The notes beneath the pieces are model-generated. The model was not told the DNA's origin. It did not search any database and worked only from the letters and a program-made list of their open reading frames with translations. A stretch of 64,000 bases of DNA from assembly GCA_016864895.1 (NCBI GenBank), contig CP046107.1:310001-374000 (forward strand), written 5' to 3'. A program made the translations under genes and the position numbers. Shown one piece after another: positions 1-10,166 of this stretch (position 1 is its first letter; every line of letters starts with the position of its first letter). This DNA is from Neisseriaceae bacterium (GTDB lineage: Bacteria; Pseudomonadota; Gammaproteobacteria; Burkholderiales; Neisseriaceae).

Positions 1-2
1 GT

Positions 3-431
3 GATGGACTAATGTTTACTTTGGGAAAAGCTTTAGGCCCTAGAGTTCTAAATTCTCGCTGGATAGCAAAAATTATGACGTCTAAAAATTACGAAAGTAT
101 TATTCAGCAAAAATTTGATAAATACGGTAATGGTGTGATTTTTGTAGCGAGGTTTTTACCCGTTTTGAGAACACCTATTTATATTACTGCTGGTATGAGT
201 GGTAAAATTTCTTATATAAAGTTCATCTTGATGGATGGTTTTGCTACTTTAATTTCAGTACCTATATGGATTTGTCTTGGGCACTATGGTGCAGAAAAAA
301 AAGAGTTACTATTGGGAATGATAAGTAATTTCAAAATTATTATTTTTATTTTGTTAGGTATATTATTTATAATAATTGCTATACGCTGGCGTAAGAAGCA
401 TCAAAAAAAAATTAGTAGAAGTAGACAATGA
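3..431 (+). CDS. DedA family membrane protein (5' partial)
   Basis: C-terminal part of a DedA/SNARE-associated (VTT domain) inner-membrane protein. The reading frame is open to the window edge, so the first ATG in view (position 12) is probably internal. Seen: the conserved stretch with ARFLPVLRTP followed by AGMS, which matches the family's F-x-R-x-x-P-x-x-R core, a hydrophobic segment near residues 55-75 and another near 105-125, then a basic tail. DedA proteins are linked to lipid-carrier (undecaprenyl phosphate) flipping and membrane homeostasis. A second full-length DedA gene lies at about 45.3 kb. The family call is secure; the exact role is not. Confidence 0.85.
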   Translation, partial: DGLMFTLGKALGPRVLNSRWIAKIMTSKNYESIIQQKFDKYGNGVIFVARFLPVLRTPIYITAGMSGKISYIKFILMDGFATLISVPIWICLGHYGAEKKELLLGMISNFKIIIFILLGILFIIIAIRWRKKHQKKISRSRQ

Positions 432-498
432 AAACAATCCCACTAACTCAAGTAACTTAACAGATTAAATTTTAAGTGTAATATTTTAAGGAAAAGAA

Positions 499-900
499 AT
501 GTCTTCTATTTTCACACAAATTATTAATGGCGATATTCCAAGTTATAAAGTTTATGAAACAGATAGATTTATCGCAATCCTAGATATTAACCCCAATACT
601 AAAGGACATACACTATGTATCCCTAAAGAAGAAACCAACATAATATTTGATATGGCATCAAAAGATTACCTAGATCTAATGCAATTTACTTATCAAGTAG
701 CTCAAGCAATAGGTAAAACTATACCTTGTAAGAGAGTTGGTATGGCTGTTGTCGGGTTAGAGGTTCCCCATGTACATGTCCATTTGATACCGATTAATGA
801 AATGCATGAAATGACCTTTCAAACAAAAAAGCAAGTAAGCCCCGAAGAAATGCAAGCTATTGCTAAAGCGATTCATGATAGTATTTTAATAAATATATAA
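499..900 (+). CDS. HIT family nucleotide-binding hydrolase
   Basis: 133-residue histidine-triad protein. The signature H-x-H-x-H is at residues 91, 93 and 95, and the N-terminal half has the usual I-x-x-x-I-P-S-Y-K-V-Y-E opening. HIT (HinT-like) enzymes hydrolyse nucleoside phosphoramidates or dinucleotide polyphosphates in the cytoplasm. The length is normal for the family. A purine-rich ribosome site (aaggaaaag) sits just before the ATG. The next gene begins 5 bases after the stop, so the two may be co-transcribed, although they have no obvious functional link. Confidence 0.9.
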   Translation: MSSIFTQIINGDIPSYKVYETDRFIAILDINPNTKGHTLCIPKEETNIIFDMASKDYLDLMQFTYQVAQAIGKTIPCKRVGMAVVGLEVPHVHVHLIPINEMHEMTFQTKKQVSPEEMQAIAKAIHDSILINI

Positions 901-905
901 ACCTT

Positions 906-1838
906 ATGAAAGTAATAAAAAATATAATATTGCTAATCTCAAGTTTATGCTTACTTTCAGCATGTGATTACTTTGATAAAAATAAATCGCCTTTATTTAA
1001 AAGTAATGCAACTATCAAGAATGATATCTATCATTTTGAAATGACAGCAGAAGATAAAGCTATCTATAACAATTACTTAGATAATTTAACTTCTCAAGAA
1101 CGTAAAGAAAGAAACAACTACTACTGTGGCACATTAGCCAATAAAATAATTAAGTTCCCAAAACAGTTTATGTTTATGCCAATGGGATATGCAGACATTA
1201 GCTTTCTAGAACAAAATGGTTGGAAAGCTAATATGCGTTGGTGTAATGACCGTATCATTAGTTATAGTATTGTAATAGATTGGCCAGAATTAGAGCCAGG
1301 GAGAAGTAAATATAGATTTGATAAGTTAGATTGGGGAACCTATGATCAATATTTAGTTACTTCTCAAAATCAGGAAAATGTGGATTATAGTAATGCAGTT
1401 ATCTATGTTTTTGGTCAATTAGACCAATTTGGTGATGAAATAATTCGTAATAATCCTAAAAATTTAAGACCTTATCTAGAAAGTTTATTTAAAAAATATA
1501 AAATCACTAGTAATAATAAAGCTATTGTTAGAAAAGACCTAAATTTAGAACAATTGGATATTCCTGTATCTGAAGATAAAATCTTTGCTGTCTATTGGCA
1601 TAGAACCAAAAATAATCAAGCCGATCTAGTAATTGAATGCAAGCCAGTCCCTGATAAATTATTTTCTTGGTGTACTTCGTATTTCTTTCCCAAAAACATA
1701 CCAAATGTTATATCTTCATTTATAGTTACCGAAGATAATTTAGCTAATTGGCCTGAACTGATTAAAAAATCAGAAAAGTTATTTAACTCATTTTTACTAA
1801 AGAATGAGTCTGATAAAAAAAAGAAAAAGAAAAAGTAA
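906..1838 (+). CDS. Predicted lipoprotein of unknown function, lysine-rich C-terminus
   Basis: 310 residues. It has a lipoprotein signal peptide with a hydrophobic core and lipobox L-S-A-C, putting the modified cysteine at residue 20. The mature part is soluble, rich in Asn, Tyr and Trp, and contains several cysteines. No family is recognised. The protein ends in a run of seven lysines encoded by an almost pure A/G tract (about 1813-1837). Such tracts invite slippage, so the last residues may vary. It starts 5 bases after the HIT gene stop. Probably outer-membrane or periplasm anchored. Confidence 0.7.
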   Translation: MKVIKNIILLISSLCLLSACDYFDKNKSPLFKSNATIKNDIYHFEMTAEDKAIYNNYLDNLTSQERKERNNYYCGTLANKIIKFPKQFMFMPMGYADISFLEQNGWKANMRWCNDRIISYSIVIDWPELEPGRSKYRFDKLDWGTYDQYLVTSQNQENVDYSNAVIYVFGQLDQFGDEIIRNNPKNLRPYLESLFKKYKITSNNKAIVRKDLNLEQLDIPVSEDKIFAVYWHRTKNNQADLVIECKPVPDKLFSWCTSYFFPKNIPNVISSFIVTEDNLANWPELIKKSEKLFNSFLLKNESDKKKKKKK

Positions 1839-1928
1839 GATATGATATGATAGATTAAAATCTAATTTCGCATAATATATATTATGTTAAATTTTTAAAC
1901 ATTGGTTGCCAGCCAGTGTATAGAGTTC

Positions 1929-1999
1929 AGTACTCAAAACAATAAAACAGTACTAATTATTGTTAATATTTTAGTACTACAAAACGATATTAAAGTACT
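1929..1999. promoter_or_regulatory. Four evenly spaced AGTACT palindromes (possible operator/iterons)
   Basis: The palindrome AGTACT occurs at 1929-1934, 1949-1954, 1973-1978 and 1994-1999. Spacings are 20, 24 and 21 bases, about two helical turns, so all four sites would face one side of the DNA. The cluster sits about 85 bases before the EexN-like lipoprotein start. The copies and spacing are seen directly; binding by a repressor or replication protein is inference. Confidence 0.4.
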
Positions 2000-2084
2000 T
2001 GGCTAAAGTTATCCAGAAAAATACAGGAAGAGATTAATATAAAAAAATTAACCAGTAATAAATAATCAAATGAAAGGAAAAAAA

Positions 2085-2318
2085 ATGAAAAAATTAAGTT
2101 TTTTGTTGGTGATATGTATGTTAACTGCTTGTTCTACAAAAGAAAAAATATATTCTATGGATGAGTTTAGAAAAGATGAGGCTCTTATAAAAAAAGTATT
2201 AAAAGAATGTTCAGAAATGAGTTTTAACGATCAATTAAATAGTACTAATTGTGCCAGAGCAGATGAAGCACAATCTGAAATTGATCTACAAATAATAACT
2301 GGAAAAAGAAGAAAATAA
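2085..2318 (+). CDS. EexN/TrbK-like entry-exclusion lipoprotein
   Basis: 77-residue small lipoprotein. The start at 2085 is chosen over the in-frame ATG at 2070 because only 2085 has a ribosome site (AAGGA at 2074-2078, spacing 6). Lipobox L-T-A-C places the lipid cysteine at residue 16. The mature part has the layout of EexN-family proteins: a short acidic segment, K-x-x-x-x-C, then N-C-A-R-A-x-E-A. Family members sit in the conjugative recipient envelope and block redundant mating. No transfer genes are adjacent, but plasmid relics occur at 31.4 and 40-41.5 kb. The family assignment rests on pattern resemblance only. Confidence 0.5.
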   Translation: MKKLSFLLVICMLTACSTKEKIYSMDEFRKDEALIKKVLKECSEMSFNDQLNSTNCARADEAQSEIDLQIITGKRRK

Positions 2319-2453
2319 TAATTAAAAGAATGCACGATTACGCGTTTCTCAAGGGTATTTATTCATAATAACTTTATTAGATACACCAACAATGTTTTAT
2401 AGTGAATAATATGGAATTCCAGTTTACTTTTTTTTACTTTTATAGTATGTAAT

Positions 2454-3665
2454 TCATTGTTTTCTCGAGGTAAGCATCATTCCAAATAACCCAGTTAATG
2501 CTATTAATAATGTCATCATAATGAATGAAAAGACTATTCCAATGGAAGCGATTATGCCAGAGACCAGGCCAGATAAAGCTTCTGCTGTATTTGCTAATGT
2601 TGAAAATGCACCAAAGTTCTTGCCTATATTTTCTTTTTTAGAGTAAGCTTGTATTGTTGTAATAAGCGTTATATCAACAAATGCACCATATATCCCTAGA
2701 ATAAAGCCAAATGGTAGAATAAATCTAATTGGTGATAAAGACATAATTAACATGATAATACCGTAGATAAACCAAAATAACATTAATTTATAGGGGGTAG
2801 CTTTGGGTATTAATTTATTATAGATTATTCCTCCTACAACCGTTCCTGCTGCTATCAAAGAAAATATATAGCTAGTGAAAGTTTCGTTTTGTCCCATATG
2901 TATTGATACAGCAGGGATAATAAAGCGAATTACTGAACCAGTGAATAGAATACATATTGCTGAGCCAATAATAGTAATAAACAATCCATATTCTGAATGA
3001 TACATATTCTGAATGTTTGAGGAAGTTTCTTTATAAATTTTAGGAATACTAAATATAGTTTTGGTATTTTCACTAGCTATATCCAAATTGAATATAATTA
3101 TTATAGAAATAAGGTAAGTAATAAAATTAAATAGCAAAACTGATTGTTTATCTGATATAAGTAAAATAAATGAACATAATAAAGGACCCAATACAGATGC
3201 TATCTCTTCAATAATTTGTATAGTACTGTTAGCAAGTGGAATATTTTTATCTTCCATTATTTTAGGGATAGAGGTTTGAAAACTAGGCTGAAATATACTA
3301 CGCCCAATAGTTGTAAAAATTGACGCTATAACCAATATAATAATATTGGTAGATTCATTCATATAGGCAAATAAAAGTATGGCAGATACTAGAAATCTTA
3401 TGATTTCACTGAATAGTAAGTTCTTTTTAATATTCCGATTATCAGCTCTCCATCCGCCTATAGGTCCAAAAAATATAAATGGAATAAACCTAAAGAAGTA
3501 AATAAGTCCTGTAATGAAATAATCATTATTGGTGGTTTCAAGAACTATAAAAATAAAAATTAATTCATAAGCATAGTCACCAACTTTTGAAAAAAATAAG
3601 CATGATATTAATGTTGGAAAACTTCTAATTCTTAATAGATCCATTTTTATTAATCTCAATATCAC
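2454..3665 (-). CDS. MFS transporter (MFS_3-like exporter)
   Basis: 403 residues with about 11-12 hydrophobic segments. The loop after the second segment has the major-facilitator motif A form G-x-x-G-G-W-R-A-D. The overall look is that of the EntS-like/MFS_3 exporters, for which the substrate cannot be read. The first codon in this frame is GTG at 3665; an ATG eight codons in (3644) is a reasonable alternative start. It lies downstream of acnB on the same strand but is separated from it by a strong terminator, so it needs its own promoter. A second MFS gene of similar type is at 29.9 kb. Confidence 0.8.
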   Translation of the reverse strand: MILRLIKMDLLRIRSFPTLISCLFFSKVGDYAYELIFIFIVLETTNNDYFITGLIYFFRFIPFIFFGPIGGWRADNRNIKKNLLFSEIIRFLVSAILLFAYMNESTNIIILVIASIFTTIGRSIFQPSFQTSIPKIMEDKNIPLANSTIQIIEEIASVLGPLLCSFILLISDKQSVLLFNFITYLISIIIIFNLDIASENTKTIFSIPKIYKETSSNIQNMYHSEYGLFITIIGSAICILFTGSVIRFIIPAVSIHMGQNETFTSYIFSLIAAGTVVGGIIYNKLIPKATPYKLMLFWFIYGIIMLIMSLSPIRFILPFGFILGIYGAFVDITLITTIQAYSKKENIGKNFGAFSTLANTAEALSGLVSGIIASIGIVFSFIMMTLLIALTGLFGMMLTSRKQ

Positions 3666-3691
3666 ATCTCATCTAAAGAATAATACCAAAT

Positions 3692-3724
3692 AAAAAGTTC
3701 GGTTATTCTTACCGAACTTTTTTT
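3692..3724 (-). terminator. Intrinsic terminator after acnB
   Basis: Perfect 12-base-pair stem (3692-3703 pairing with 3711-3722) with a 7-base loop and A/T runs on both sides. It can act in both directions. It lies 31 bases past the acnB stop codon on the minus strand. Confidence 0.85.
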
Positions 3725-3754
3725 ATTCCAAAAATTTTCTTTCAAGAAAATAGC

Positions 3755-6340
3755 TTAAAGATTAATATTATCTGCTACTTTTTGATATTCTGGGATCTTA
3801 TCAAAATTCATATAACGATAAATTTGATCACTTTTTTCATTGATAACACCAATATTTTTTTGATATTCTTCAACACTTGGAATATGACCCAAAAGTGCTG
3901 TAACTGCTGCTAGTTCTGCAGAAGATAAATACACTTGGGCATTTTTTCCCAAACGATTAGGGAAATTGCGGGTAGAGGTAGACACAACAGTAGCACCCTC
4001 TCTTACTTGTGCTTGATTCCCCATACACAATGAGCAACCTGGTATTTCCATACGAGCTCCGGCTCTACCCAATACACTATAATAACCCTCATCAGAAAGT
4101 TCTCGTGCATCCATTTTTGTCGGAGGTGCGATCCATAACTTAACCATAATATCAGACTTCCCATTGAGTAATTGACCTGCCGCTCTAAAATGTCCAATAT
4201 TAGTCATACAAGACCCAATAAACACTTCATCAATATTAGTTCCTGCAACATCCGACAATATTTTCACATCGTCTGGATCATTAGGACAAGCTAAAATAGG
4301 TTCCTTAATCTCATCCATATTGATTTCAATCACAGCAGCATATTCAGCATTTTTATCAGCAACCAATAACTGAGGATTTTGTAACCATTTTTGCATGTTT
4401 TTGATACGACGAACCAAAGTTCTTTTATCTTCATAACCATTGGCAATCATATTCTTCATTAATACAATGTTAGATTCTAAATATTCAATAATTGGTTCTT
4501 TGTTCAATTGAACAGTACAACCTGCTGCTGAACGCTCTGCCGAAGCATCAGTCAACTCAAAAGCTTGCTCTACTTTCAAGTCTGGTAACCCTTCAATTTC
4601 CAAGATACGACCAGAAAAAATATTTTTCTTTCCCTCTTTTTCAACAGTTAATAATCCCTGTTTAATAGCATAAAATGGAATAGAATTGACCAAATCTCTC
4701 AAGGTAATCCCGGGTTGTAGCGCTCCACTGAATCTCACCAATACAGACTCAGGCATATCCAACGGCATAATACCTGTTGCTGCAGCAAAAGCGACCAAAC
4801 CAGAACCAGCAGGAAAAGAAATACCAATAGGGAAACGAGTATGAGAATCGCCACCCGTTCCTACAGTATCAGGTAGTAAAAAACGATTTAACCAAGAGTG
4901 AATAACACCATCACCAGGCCGCAAAGAAATACCACCTCTTTCTATCATAAAATCAGGTAGTTCTTTATGCGTTTTGACATCAACGAGTTTAGGATACGCT
5001 GCTGTGTGACAGAAAGATTGCATAACCAAGTCGGCAGAGAAGCCTAAACAAGCCAAATCTTTTAGCTCATCACGTGTCATAGGCCCTGTTGTATCTTGAG
5101 AACCAACAGAAGTTATTTTAGGTTCACAATAAGTACCTGGAAGGATACCTTTACCCTCAGGCAGTCCACATGCACGACCAACAATTTTTTGAGCTAAGGT
5201 AAAGGCTACATTACCTTTAGGTGATTTGGGTAAACGAAATACATCTGTTGCTACTCCTAAGTTTAATGCTTCCCTCGCTTTAGAGGTTAAACCTCTACCA
5301 ATAATTAAATTAATACGTCCCCCTGCTTGAACCTCATCCAATAATACTTCAGATTTTAGTTCAAACTCGGCAATAATCTGACCATCTTTTTTGATTTTTC
5401 CTGTATAAGGATAGATTTCTATGACATCTCCCATATTTAGTTGAGAAACATCTACTTCAATAGGTAAGGCACCTGAATCTTCTTGTGTATTGAAAAAAAT
5501 TGGTGCAATCTTACCACCAAGGCAAATACCACCAAATCTCTTATTAGGAACAAAAGGGATATCTTGACCTGTATGCCAAATGACAGAATTTGTAGCAGAC
5601 TTACGACTTGATCCTGTACCAACAACATCACCTACATAGGCTATTTGATAACCTTTTAATTTTAATTCTTCCAATTGTTTAATTGGACCTGTTTTACCCG
5701 GATCATCTGGGTTAATACCTTCTCTTGAATTTTTGAGCATGGCTAAAGCATGTAGTGGAATATCAGGGCGACTCCATGCATCTGGTGCTGGAGATAAATC
5801 ATCAGTATTAGTCTCACCAATGACTTTAAAAACGGTTACTGTAATTTTTTCAGGAACCTTAGGTTTTGTAGTAAACCACTCCGCATTTGCCCATGATTCA
5901 ATAACTTCTTTAGCATATGAATTGCCTTGATCCATTTTTTCTTTTACGTCATAAAAGGCATCAAACATTAACAGAGTATGTTTTAAAGATTTAGCCGCAG
6001 TGGAAGCTAATTTTTCATCATCTAGCAAATCAATCAAAGGCTGTATGTTATAACCGCCTAACATTGTACCTAAAAGCTCAGTAGCATATTTAGGACTGAT
6101 AACTGGTGACTTCACATGACCTTTTGCCAAGGACGCTAAGAAAGAGGCCTTCACCTTGGCTGCATCATCAACACCAGGTGGGACACGATATGCCAATAAA
6201 TTAACCAAATTCCTTTCTTCCCCTTTTGGAGGGTTTTTCAATAATTCTGCTACTTCGGTAACCTCCTCTGCTGTTAATGGTAAAGGTGGAATACCTAAAT
6301 CTCCTCTTTCTTTAGCTTGTTTTTGGTAGTTTTCTAACAT
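3755..6340 (-). CDS. acnB: Aconitate hydratase B
   Basis: 861 residues, the normal length for AcnB. It interconverts citrate and isocitrate in the TCA cycle; the family can also convert 2-methyl-cis-aconitate. Domain order is the AcnB type: N-terminal HEAT-like domain, swivel domain about 160-380, then the iron-sulphur domains. Seen: G-G-D-S-H-T-R-F near residue 495, and the cluster cysteines in G-S-C-M-T-N near 710 and C-S-L-C near 768-771. Ribosome site AAAGGA precedes the ATG. A decayed fragment resembling residues about 530-560 of this protein is at 39.4 kb. Confidence 0.97.
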   Translation of the reverse strand: MLENYQKQAKERGDLGIPPLPLTAEEVTEVAELLKNPPKGEERNLVNLLAYRVPPGVDDAAKVKASFLASLAKGHVKSPVISPKYATELLGTMLGGYNIQPLIDLLDDEKLASTAAKSLKHTLLMFDAFYDVKEKMDQGNSYAKEVIESWANAEWFTTKPKVPEKITVTVFKVIGETNTDDLSPAPDAWSRPDIPLHALAMLKNSREGINPDDPGKTGPIKQLEELKLKGYQIAYVGDVVGTGSSRKSATNSVIWHTGQDIPFVPNKRFGGICLGGKIAPIFFNTQEDSGALPIEVDVSQLNMGDVIEIYPYTGKIKKDGQIIAEFELKSEVLLDEVQAGGRINLIIGRGLTSKAREALNLGVATDVFRLPKSPKGNVAFTLAQKIVGRACGLPEGKGILPGTYCEPKITSVGSQDTTGPMTRDELKDLACLGFSADLVMQSFCHTAAYPKLVDVKTHKELPDFMIERGGISLRPGDGVIHSWLNRFLLPDTVGTGGDSHTRFPIGISFPAGSGLVAFAAATGIMPLDMPESVLVRFSGALQPGITLRDLVNSIPFYAIKQGLLTVEKEGKKNIFSGRILEIEGLPDLKVEQAFELTDASAERSAAGCTVQLNKEPIIEYLESNIVLMKNMIANGYEDKRTLVRRIKNMQKWLQNPQLLVADKNAEYAAVIEINMDEIKEPILACPNDPDDVKILSDVAGTNIDEVFIGSCMTNIGHFRAAGQLLNGKSDIMVKLWIAPPTKMDARELSDEGYYSVLGRAGARMEIPGCSLCMGNQAQVREGATVVSTSTRNFPNRLGKNAQVYLSSAELAAVTALLGHIPSVEEYQKNIGVINEKSDQIYRYMNFDKIPEYQKVADNINL

Positions 6341-6444
6341 ATTTTTTCCTTTTAATGTACAACGCTATATCTAAAGAATATTTTTACCTGTAACACTCAC
6401 AATTGTATCAGATTTTTACTCGTTCTCAACACTATTAAATCCTT

Positions 6445-7827
6445 CTATTGATATAGCTTATTTTTCCATTTATTGATTTGTGCATTTACCTGTTTAGGTG
6501 CCGTTCCGCCCAAATGATCCCTTTGAGCCATACTACCCTCTGGTGTGAGAATTTGATACACATCTTCTTGAATCAGAGGACTGAATTCTTGCAATACTGA
6601 TAAGGATAAGTCAGCTAAATCACATTGTTCTTCTTCCGCTTTTTTTACAGCTCTAGCAACCACTCCATGACTTTCTCTAAAAGGAACACCCCTTTTAACT
6701 AAATAGTCAGCTAAATCAGTTGCTGTTGCATAGCCTTGTAAAACTGCAGAATACATATTGTCAGGCTTAGGGGTAATAGCTAAAATCATATCTGCATAAA
6801 TGGTTAAAGTAGCTATCAAGGTATCTACAGAATCAAACAATGGCTCTTTATCCTCTTGATTATCTCTATTATAAGCCAATGGTTGTGCTTTCATTAAGAG
6901 AATTAAATCCATTAAATTCCCCACTACACGAGCTGTTTTGGCTCTTACTAATTCAGGTACATCTGGATTTTTCTTTTGAGGCATAATACTAGAACCGGTA
7001 CAGAATCTGTCTGCAATATCAATAAAAGCAAATCTTGGACTCATCCACATGATTAACTCTTCTGATAAACGTGATAAATGTATCATTATTAAACTTGCTG
7101 CACTTGAAAACTCAATCGCAAAATCTCTATCTGAAACTGCATCCAAAGAATTTTCACAAATCCGTTCAAATCCTAGTAATTCTGCTGTAAGCTTGCGATC
7201 AATCGGAAAAGTCGTACCAGCTAAAGCGGCTGCCCCTAAAGGCATAGAATTAACTCTTTTAAGGCAGTCTTGTAACCTTTCATCATCTCTTGCTAGCATT
7301 TCAACATAAGCCAGTAAGTGATGTGCAAAACTAACCGGTTGTGCTACTTGTAAATGTGTAAAACCGGGCATGATTGTATTGACATTTTTTTCAGCCAAGA
7401 TTAACAAGGATCGTTGTAAATTTTTGACACACTCTGAAATAATGTGAATTTCACCACGCAACCATAAACGAATATCCGTTGCCACCTGATCATTACGACT
7501 TCTACCAGTGTGTAATCGCTTCCCTGCATCGCCTATTTTATCAGTCAATATCTTTTCAATATTCATATGCACATCTTCCAGATCTAGTGACCAAGGCATA
7601 TCATCAGAGTTTATCATCTGTAAGATATCATTTAAACCTACTTGGATTGCTTTCAAATCATGTTCACTAATCACTCCAGATTCTTGTAACATTTGAGCAT
7701 GAGCCAATGAACCCTCAATATCTACTCTTGCTAATTTTTTATCAAAATTTATAGAACCTGTATATTTTTTTACCAACTCTGCTACAGGTTCAGTAAACCT
7801 ACCAGACCATTTTTTGTTATCATGCAT
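6445..7827 (-). CDS. argH: Argininosuccinate lyase
   Basis: 460 residues, normal length. It splits argininosuccinate into arginine and fumarate, the last step of arginine synthesis, in the cytoplasm. It carries the fumarase/aspartase superfamily signature [12 protein letters not shown] near residues 280-291 and the argH-type S-R-N-D-Q region near 110. No other arginine genes are near. It is divergent from a LytS/AlgZ-type kinase gene with only 54 bases between them; argH next to algZ is also found in Pseudomonas aeruginosa. Confidence 0.96.
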   Translation of the reverse strand: MHDNKKWSGRFTEPVAELVKKYTGSINFDKKLARVDIEGSLAHAQMLQESGVISEHDLKAIQVGLNDILQMINSDDMPWSLDLEDVHMNIEKILTDKIGDAGKRLHTGRSRNDQVATDIRLWLRGEIHIISECVKNLQRSLLILAEKNVNTIMPGFTHLQVAQPVSFAHHLLAYVEMLARDDERLQDCLKRVNSMPLGAAALAGTTFPIDRKLTAELLGFERICENSLDAVSDRDFAIEFSSAASLIMIHLSRLSEELIMWMSPRFAFIDIADRFCTGSSIMPQKKNPDVPELVRAKTARVVGNLMDLILLMKAQPLAYNRDNQEDKEPLFDSVDTLIATLTIYADMILAITPKPDNMYSAVLQGYATATDLADYLVKRGVPFRESHGVVARAVKKAEEEQCDLADLSLSVLQEFSPLIQEDVYQILTPEGSMAQRDHLGGTAPKQVNAQINKWKNKLYQ

Positions 7828-7881
7828 AATAATACTTTCTTAAAAAAAGCTATTCTAAAAAACCGATTGGATTCTAACTAA

Positions 7882-8901
7882 ATGTTTTCATATAAAAAAA
7901 ATTGGCTTGAATTACCTGACTTTCGCAATCTTAGCATTATTATTACTATCATTGCCACCAACCTATCATTAATATTCATACTCGCTGGAATTTCAAATTT
8001 TAAATTCTCAAATAACTATCTTTATTATTTAACAGAAATACTTATTTGGTTTATTCCAGCAACTTTGTGTAACCTTATCCTACTAATGATTTTGAATAAT
8101 CAAATACGAAAAATACCAGTATACTTGATCAAAATACTTACTGTATTGATGATGATAAACGGCATATATTACGTATACTATTATTTTTTAGCTACACCCA
8201 ATCCCTTAATCCATATTTATTTTATTACCATAAATATGGTGTATTTAATTTCTCTCAAGCATTATACCATTCATAAACACAGTTTGATGCCAGCCTTAAT
8301 TGAGTCCAAACTAATTGCACTAACTTCAAGTATTCGTCCTCATTTTTTATTTAATAGTTTAAATGCAGCTATTAGTCTGATAGGCACTCGTCCTAATGAA
8401 GCTGAAAAAGTTCTGCAGAATATGTCTGACTTATTTAGAGCCTTACTTAAAAAAAATAGCTATAGTACACTACAATACGAATTAGAGTTAATACAGGCCT
8501 ATATGAATATTGAAAAAATAAGGTTAGGCGAAGAAAGACTCAAAATAATTTGTGATATTCGTGCCCCGTACAAAAGTATTACACCTTATCTTTTTTTACA
8601 GCCCTTACTAGAAAATGCAATATATCATGGCATAGAGGACTTGATTGATCCTGAACCTATCATATTAACGATTGACAAAAGAGGACATTGGATTTTTATC
8701 CATATAAAAAATCCAATAAACATTGATAAAAAAACGAAACAAAATGAACGCAATAGCGGTTACAAAATAACGCTTGAAAATCTAAAAGAACGCCTAACAC
8801 TGATGTACTCTAAAGATGCAACCCTTGAATACAAAACCCAAAAGAATTATTTTATTGTCAACATAAGACTGCCCTACTATACTAAATTCAGTTTAAAATA
8901 A
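7882..8901 (+). CDS. LytS/AlgZ-type sensor histidine kinase, orphan
   Basis: 339 residues. About four transmembrane segments occupy residues 1-140. The His_kinase domain follows with P-H-F-L-F-N-S-L-N, phospho-acceptor His154, then an HATPase region (Q-P-L-L-E-N-A motif near 240). In AlgZ/LytS systems a LytTR response regulator normally follows, but none is present here. The glycine-rich G2 box, normally G-x-G-I-x-L-x-N, reads G-Y-K-I-T-L-E-N here, so ATP-lid function may be altered. No clear ribosome site precedes the ATG. Confidence 0.8.
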   Translation: MFSYKKNWLELPDFRNLSIIITIIATNLSLIFILAGISNFKFSNNYLYYLTEILIWFIPATLCNLILLMILNNQIRKIPVYLIKILTVLMMINGIYYVYYYFLATPNPLIHIYFITINMVYLISLKHYTIHKHSLMPALIESKLIALTSSIRPHFLFNSLNAAISLIGTRPNEAEKVLQNMSDLFRALLKKNSYSTLQYELELIQAYMNIEKIRLGEERLKIICDIRAPYKSITPYLFLQPLLENAIYHGIEDLIDPEPIILTIDKRGHWIFIHIKNPINIDKKTKQNERNSGYKITLENLKERLTLMYSKDATLEYKTQKNYFIVNIRLPYYTKFSLK

Positions 8902-9032
8902 CAATACTCTTTCATAATTACTATTCATCATATTGAGAATTTTGGAATATTATTTATGTTCATGTAATACGAAGTCTCCATACCGTCATTTCTATTAATT
9001 ATTGGCTTTTAAATTAAGAAAGGAATTTTTAC

Positions 9033-10163
9033 ATGCTTTCTTCACTAAAAACTGTCGACCCAGATGAATTACTAGAATACTCAGTAGTTTATACAGATCG
9101 AGCTGTAAACCATATGTCTAAAAAATTTCAAATAACTATGCGTGATCTGTCTTGCTTATTTAAGGAATTTTATCATGCCAATCATGTTGCAATCATTCCA
9201 GGAAGTGGGACTTCAGGTATGGAAGCAGTGGCAAGACAATTAGCTCAAGGCCAAAAATGCATGACACTACGTAATGGTCTTTTTAATTTTCGCTGGACCG
9301 AAATTTTTAATATGGCAAAAATACCAAGCGAGGAAATTGTACTTACAGCAAAACCAACAGAATCAGGTATTAATCCTTATTACGCCCCAGCAAGTATCAA
9401 TGAAGTCATTGAAAGTATCACTCAACATCAACCAGATTTAGTTTTTACAACGCATGTGGAAACTTCTTCTGGGATTATATTATCAGATGAATATATCCAA
9501 AAAGTAGCAAAAGCAACATATGATAATGGTGGTTTATTGATTCTTGATTGCATCGCTTCTGGTGCCACATGGGTAGATATGCAGAAATTAGGTGTTGATA
9601 TTTTAATAACAGCACCTCAAAAAGTCTGGAGCTCTACTCCTTGTTGTGGTATTGTGTTAAGTAATGATAGAGCTCGTCTGCGAATTCAAGATACCCAAAG
9701 TGATAGCTTTGCTCTAGATTTAAAAAAATGGTTTGAGATCATGCAAGCATATGAAAATGGTAATCATGCCTACCACACAACTATGCCCACAGACTCCTTA
9801 ATGCAATTAAGAGATGCCATGTTGGAAAGTAAAGAAATTGGTCTAGAAAAATTAAAAGAACAACAAGCACAATTAGGTCGAAAGGTCAGAGACTTGTTAA
9901 AAAAACATAATATTAAATCAGTAGCAGATCCTTCTGTTGCTGCACCTAGTATTGTTGTTTCTTATGCAACTAGCTTTGAAATTAAATCCGGTAAAACATT
10001 TGCTGAAAATGGTGTACAAATTTCATCAGGTGTTCCATTAAAATGTGGAGAATCAGATGAGTTTAGTACATTTAGACTAGGTTTGCTTGGTATCGATAAG
10101 TGGAATAATGTTGATAAAACAGTTGAATTGCTTGCCAAATCACTTGAAAAGGTTTTTAAATAA
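9033..10163 (+). CDS. Class V (alanine-glyoxylate/serine-pyruvate type) aminotransferase
   Basis: 376 residues, fold type I PLP enzyme. The glycine-rich P-G-S-G-T-S-G segment binds the cofactor phosphate, D-C-I-A-S-G near 172 carries the ring-binding aspartate, and A-P-Q-K-V-W places the Schiff-base lysine at residue 197. It is closest in style to the alanine-glyoxylate or serine-pyruvate aminotransferase group rather than phosphoserine SerC. The substrate is not readable from sequence. The ribosome site AAGGAA is 8 bases before the ATG. queH starts 3 bases after its stop, so the two are probably co-transcribed. Confidence 0.85.
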   Translation: MLSSLKTVDPDELLEYSVVYTDRAVNHMSKKFQITMRDLSCLFKEFYHANHVAIIPGSGTSGMEAVARQLAQGQKCMTLRNGLFNFRWTEIFNMAKIPSEEIVLTAKPTESGINPYYAPASINEVIESITQHQPDLVFTTHVETSSGIILSDEYIQKVAKATYDNGGLLILDCIASGATWVDMQKLGVDILITAPQKVWSSTPCCGIVLSNDRARLRIQDTQSDSFALDLKKWFEIMQAYENGNHAYHTTMPTDSLMQLRDAMLESKEIGLEKLKEQQAQLGRKVRDLLKKHNIKSVADPSVAAPSIVVSYATSFEIKSGKTFAENGVQISSGVPLKCGESDEFSTFRLGLLGIDKWNNVDKTVELLAKSLEKVFK

Positions 10164-10166
10164 ATT

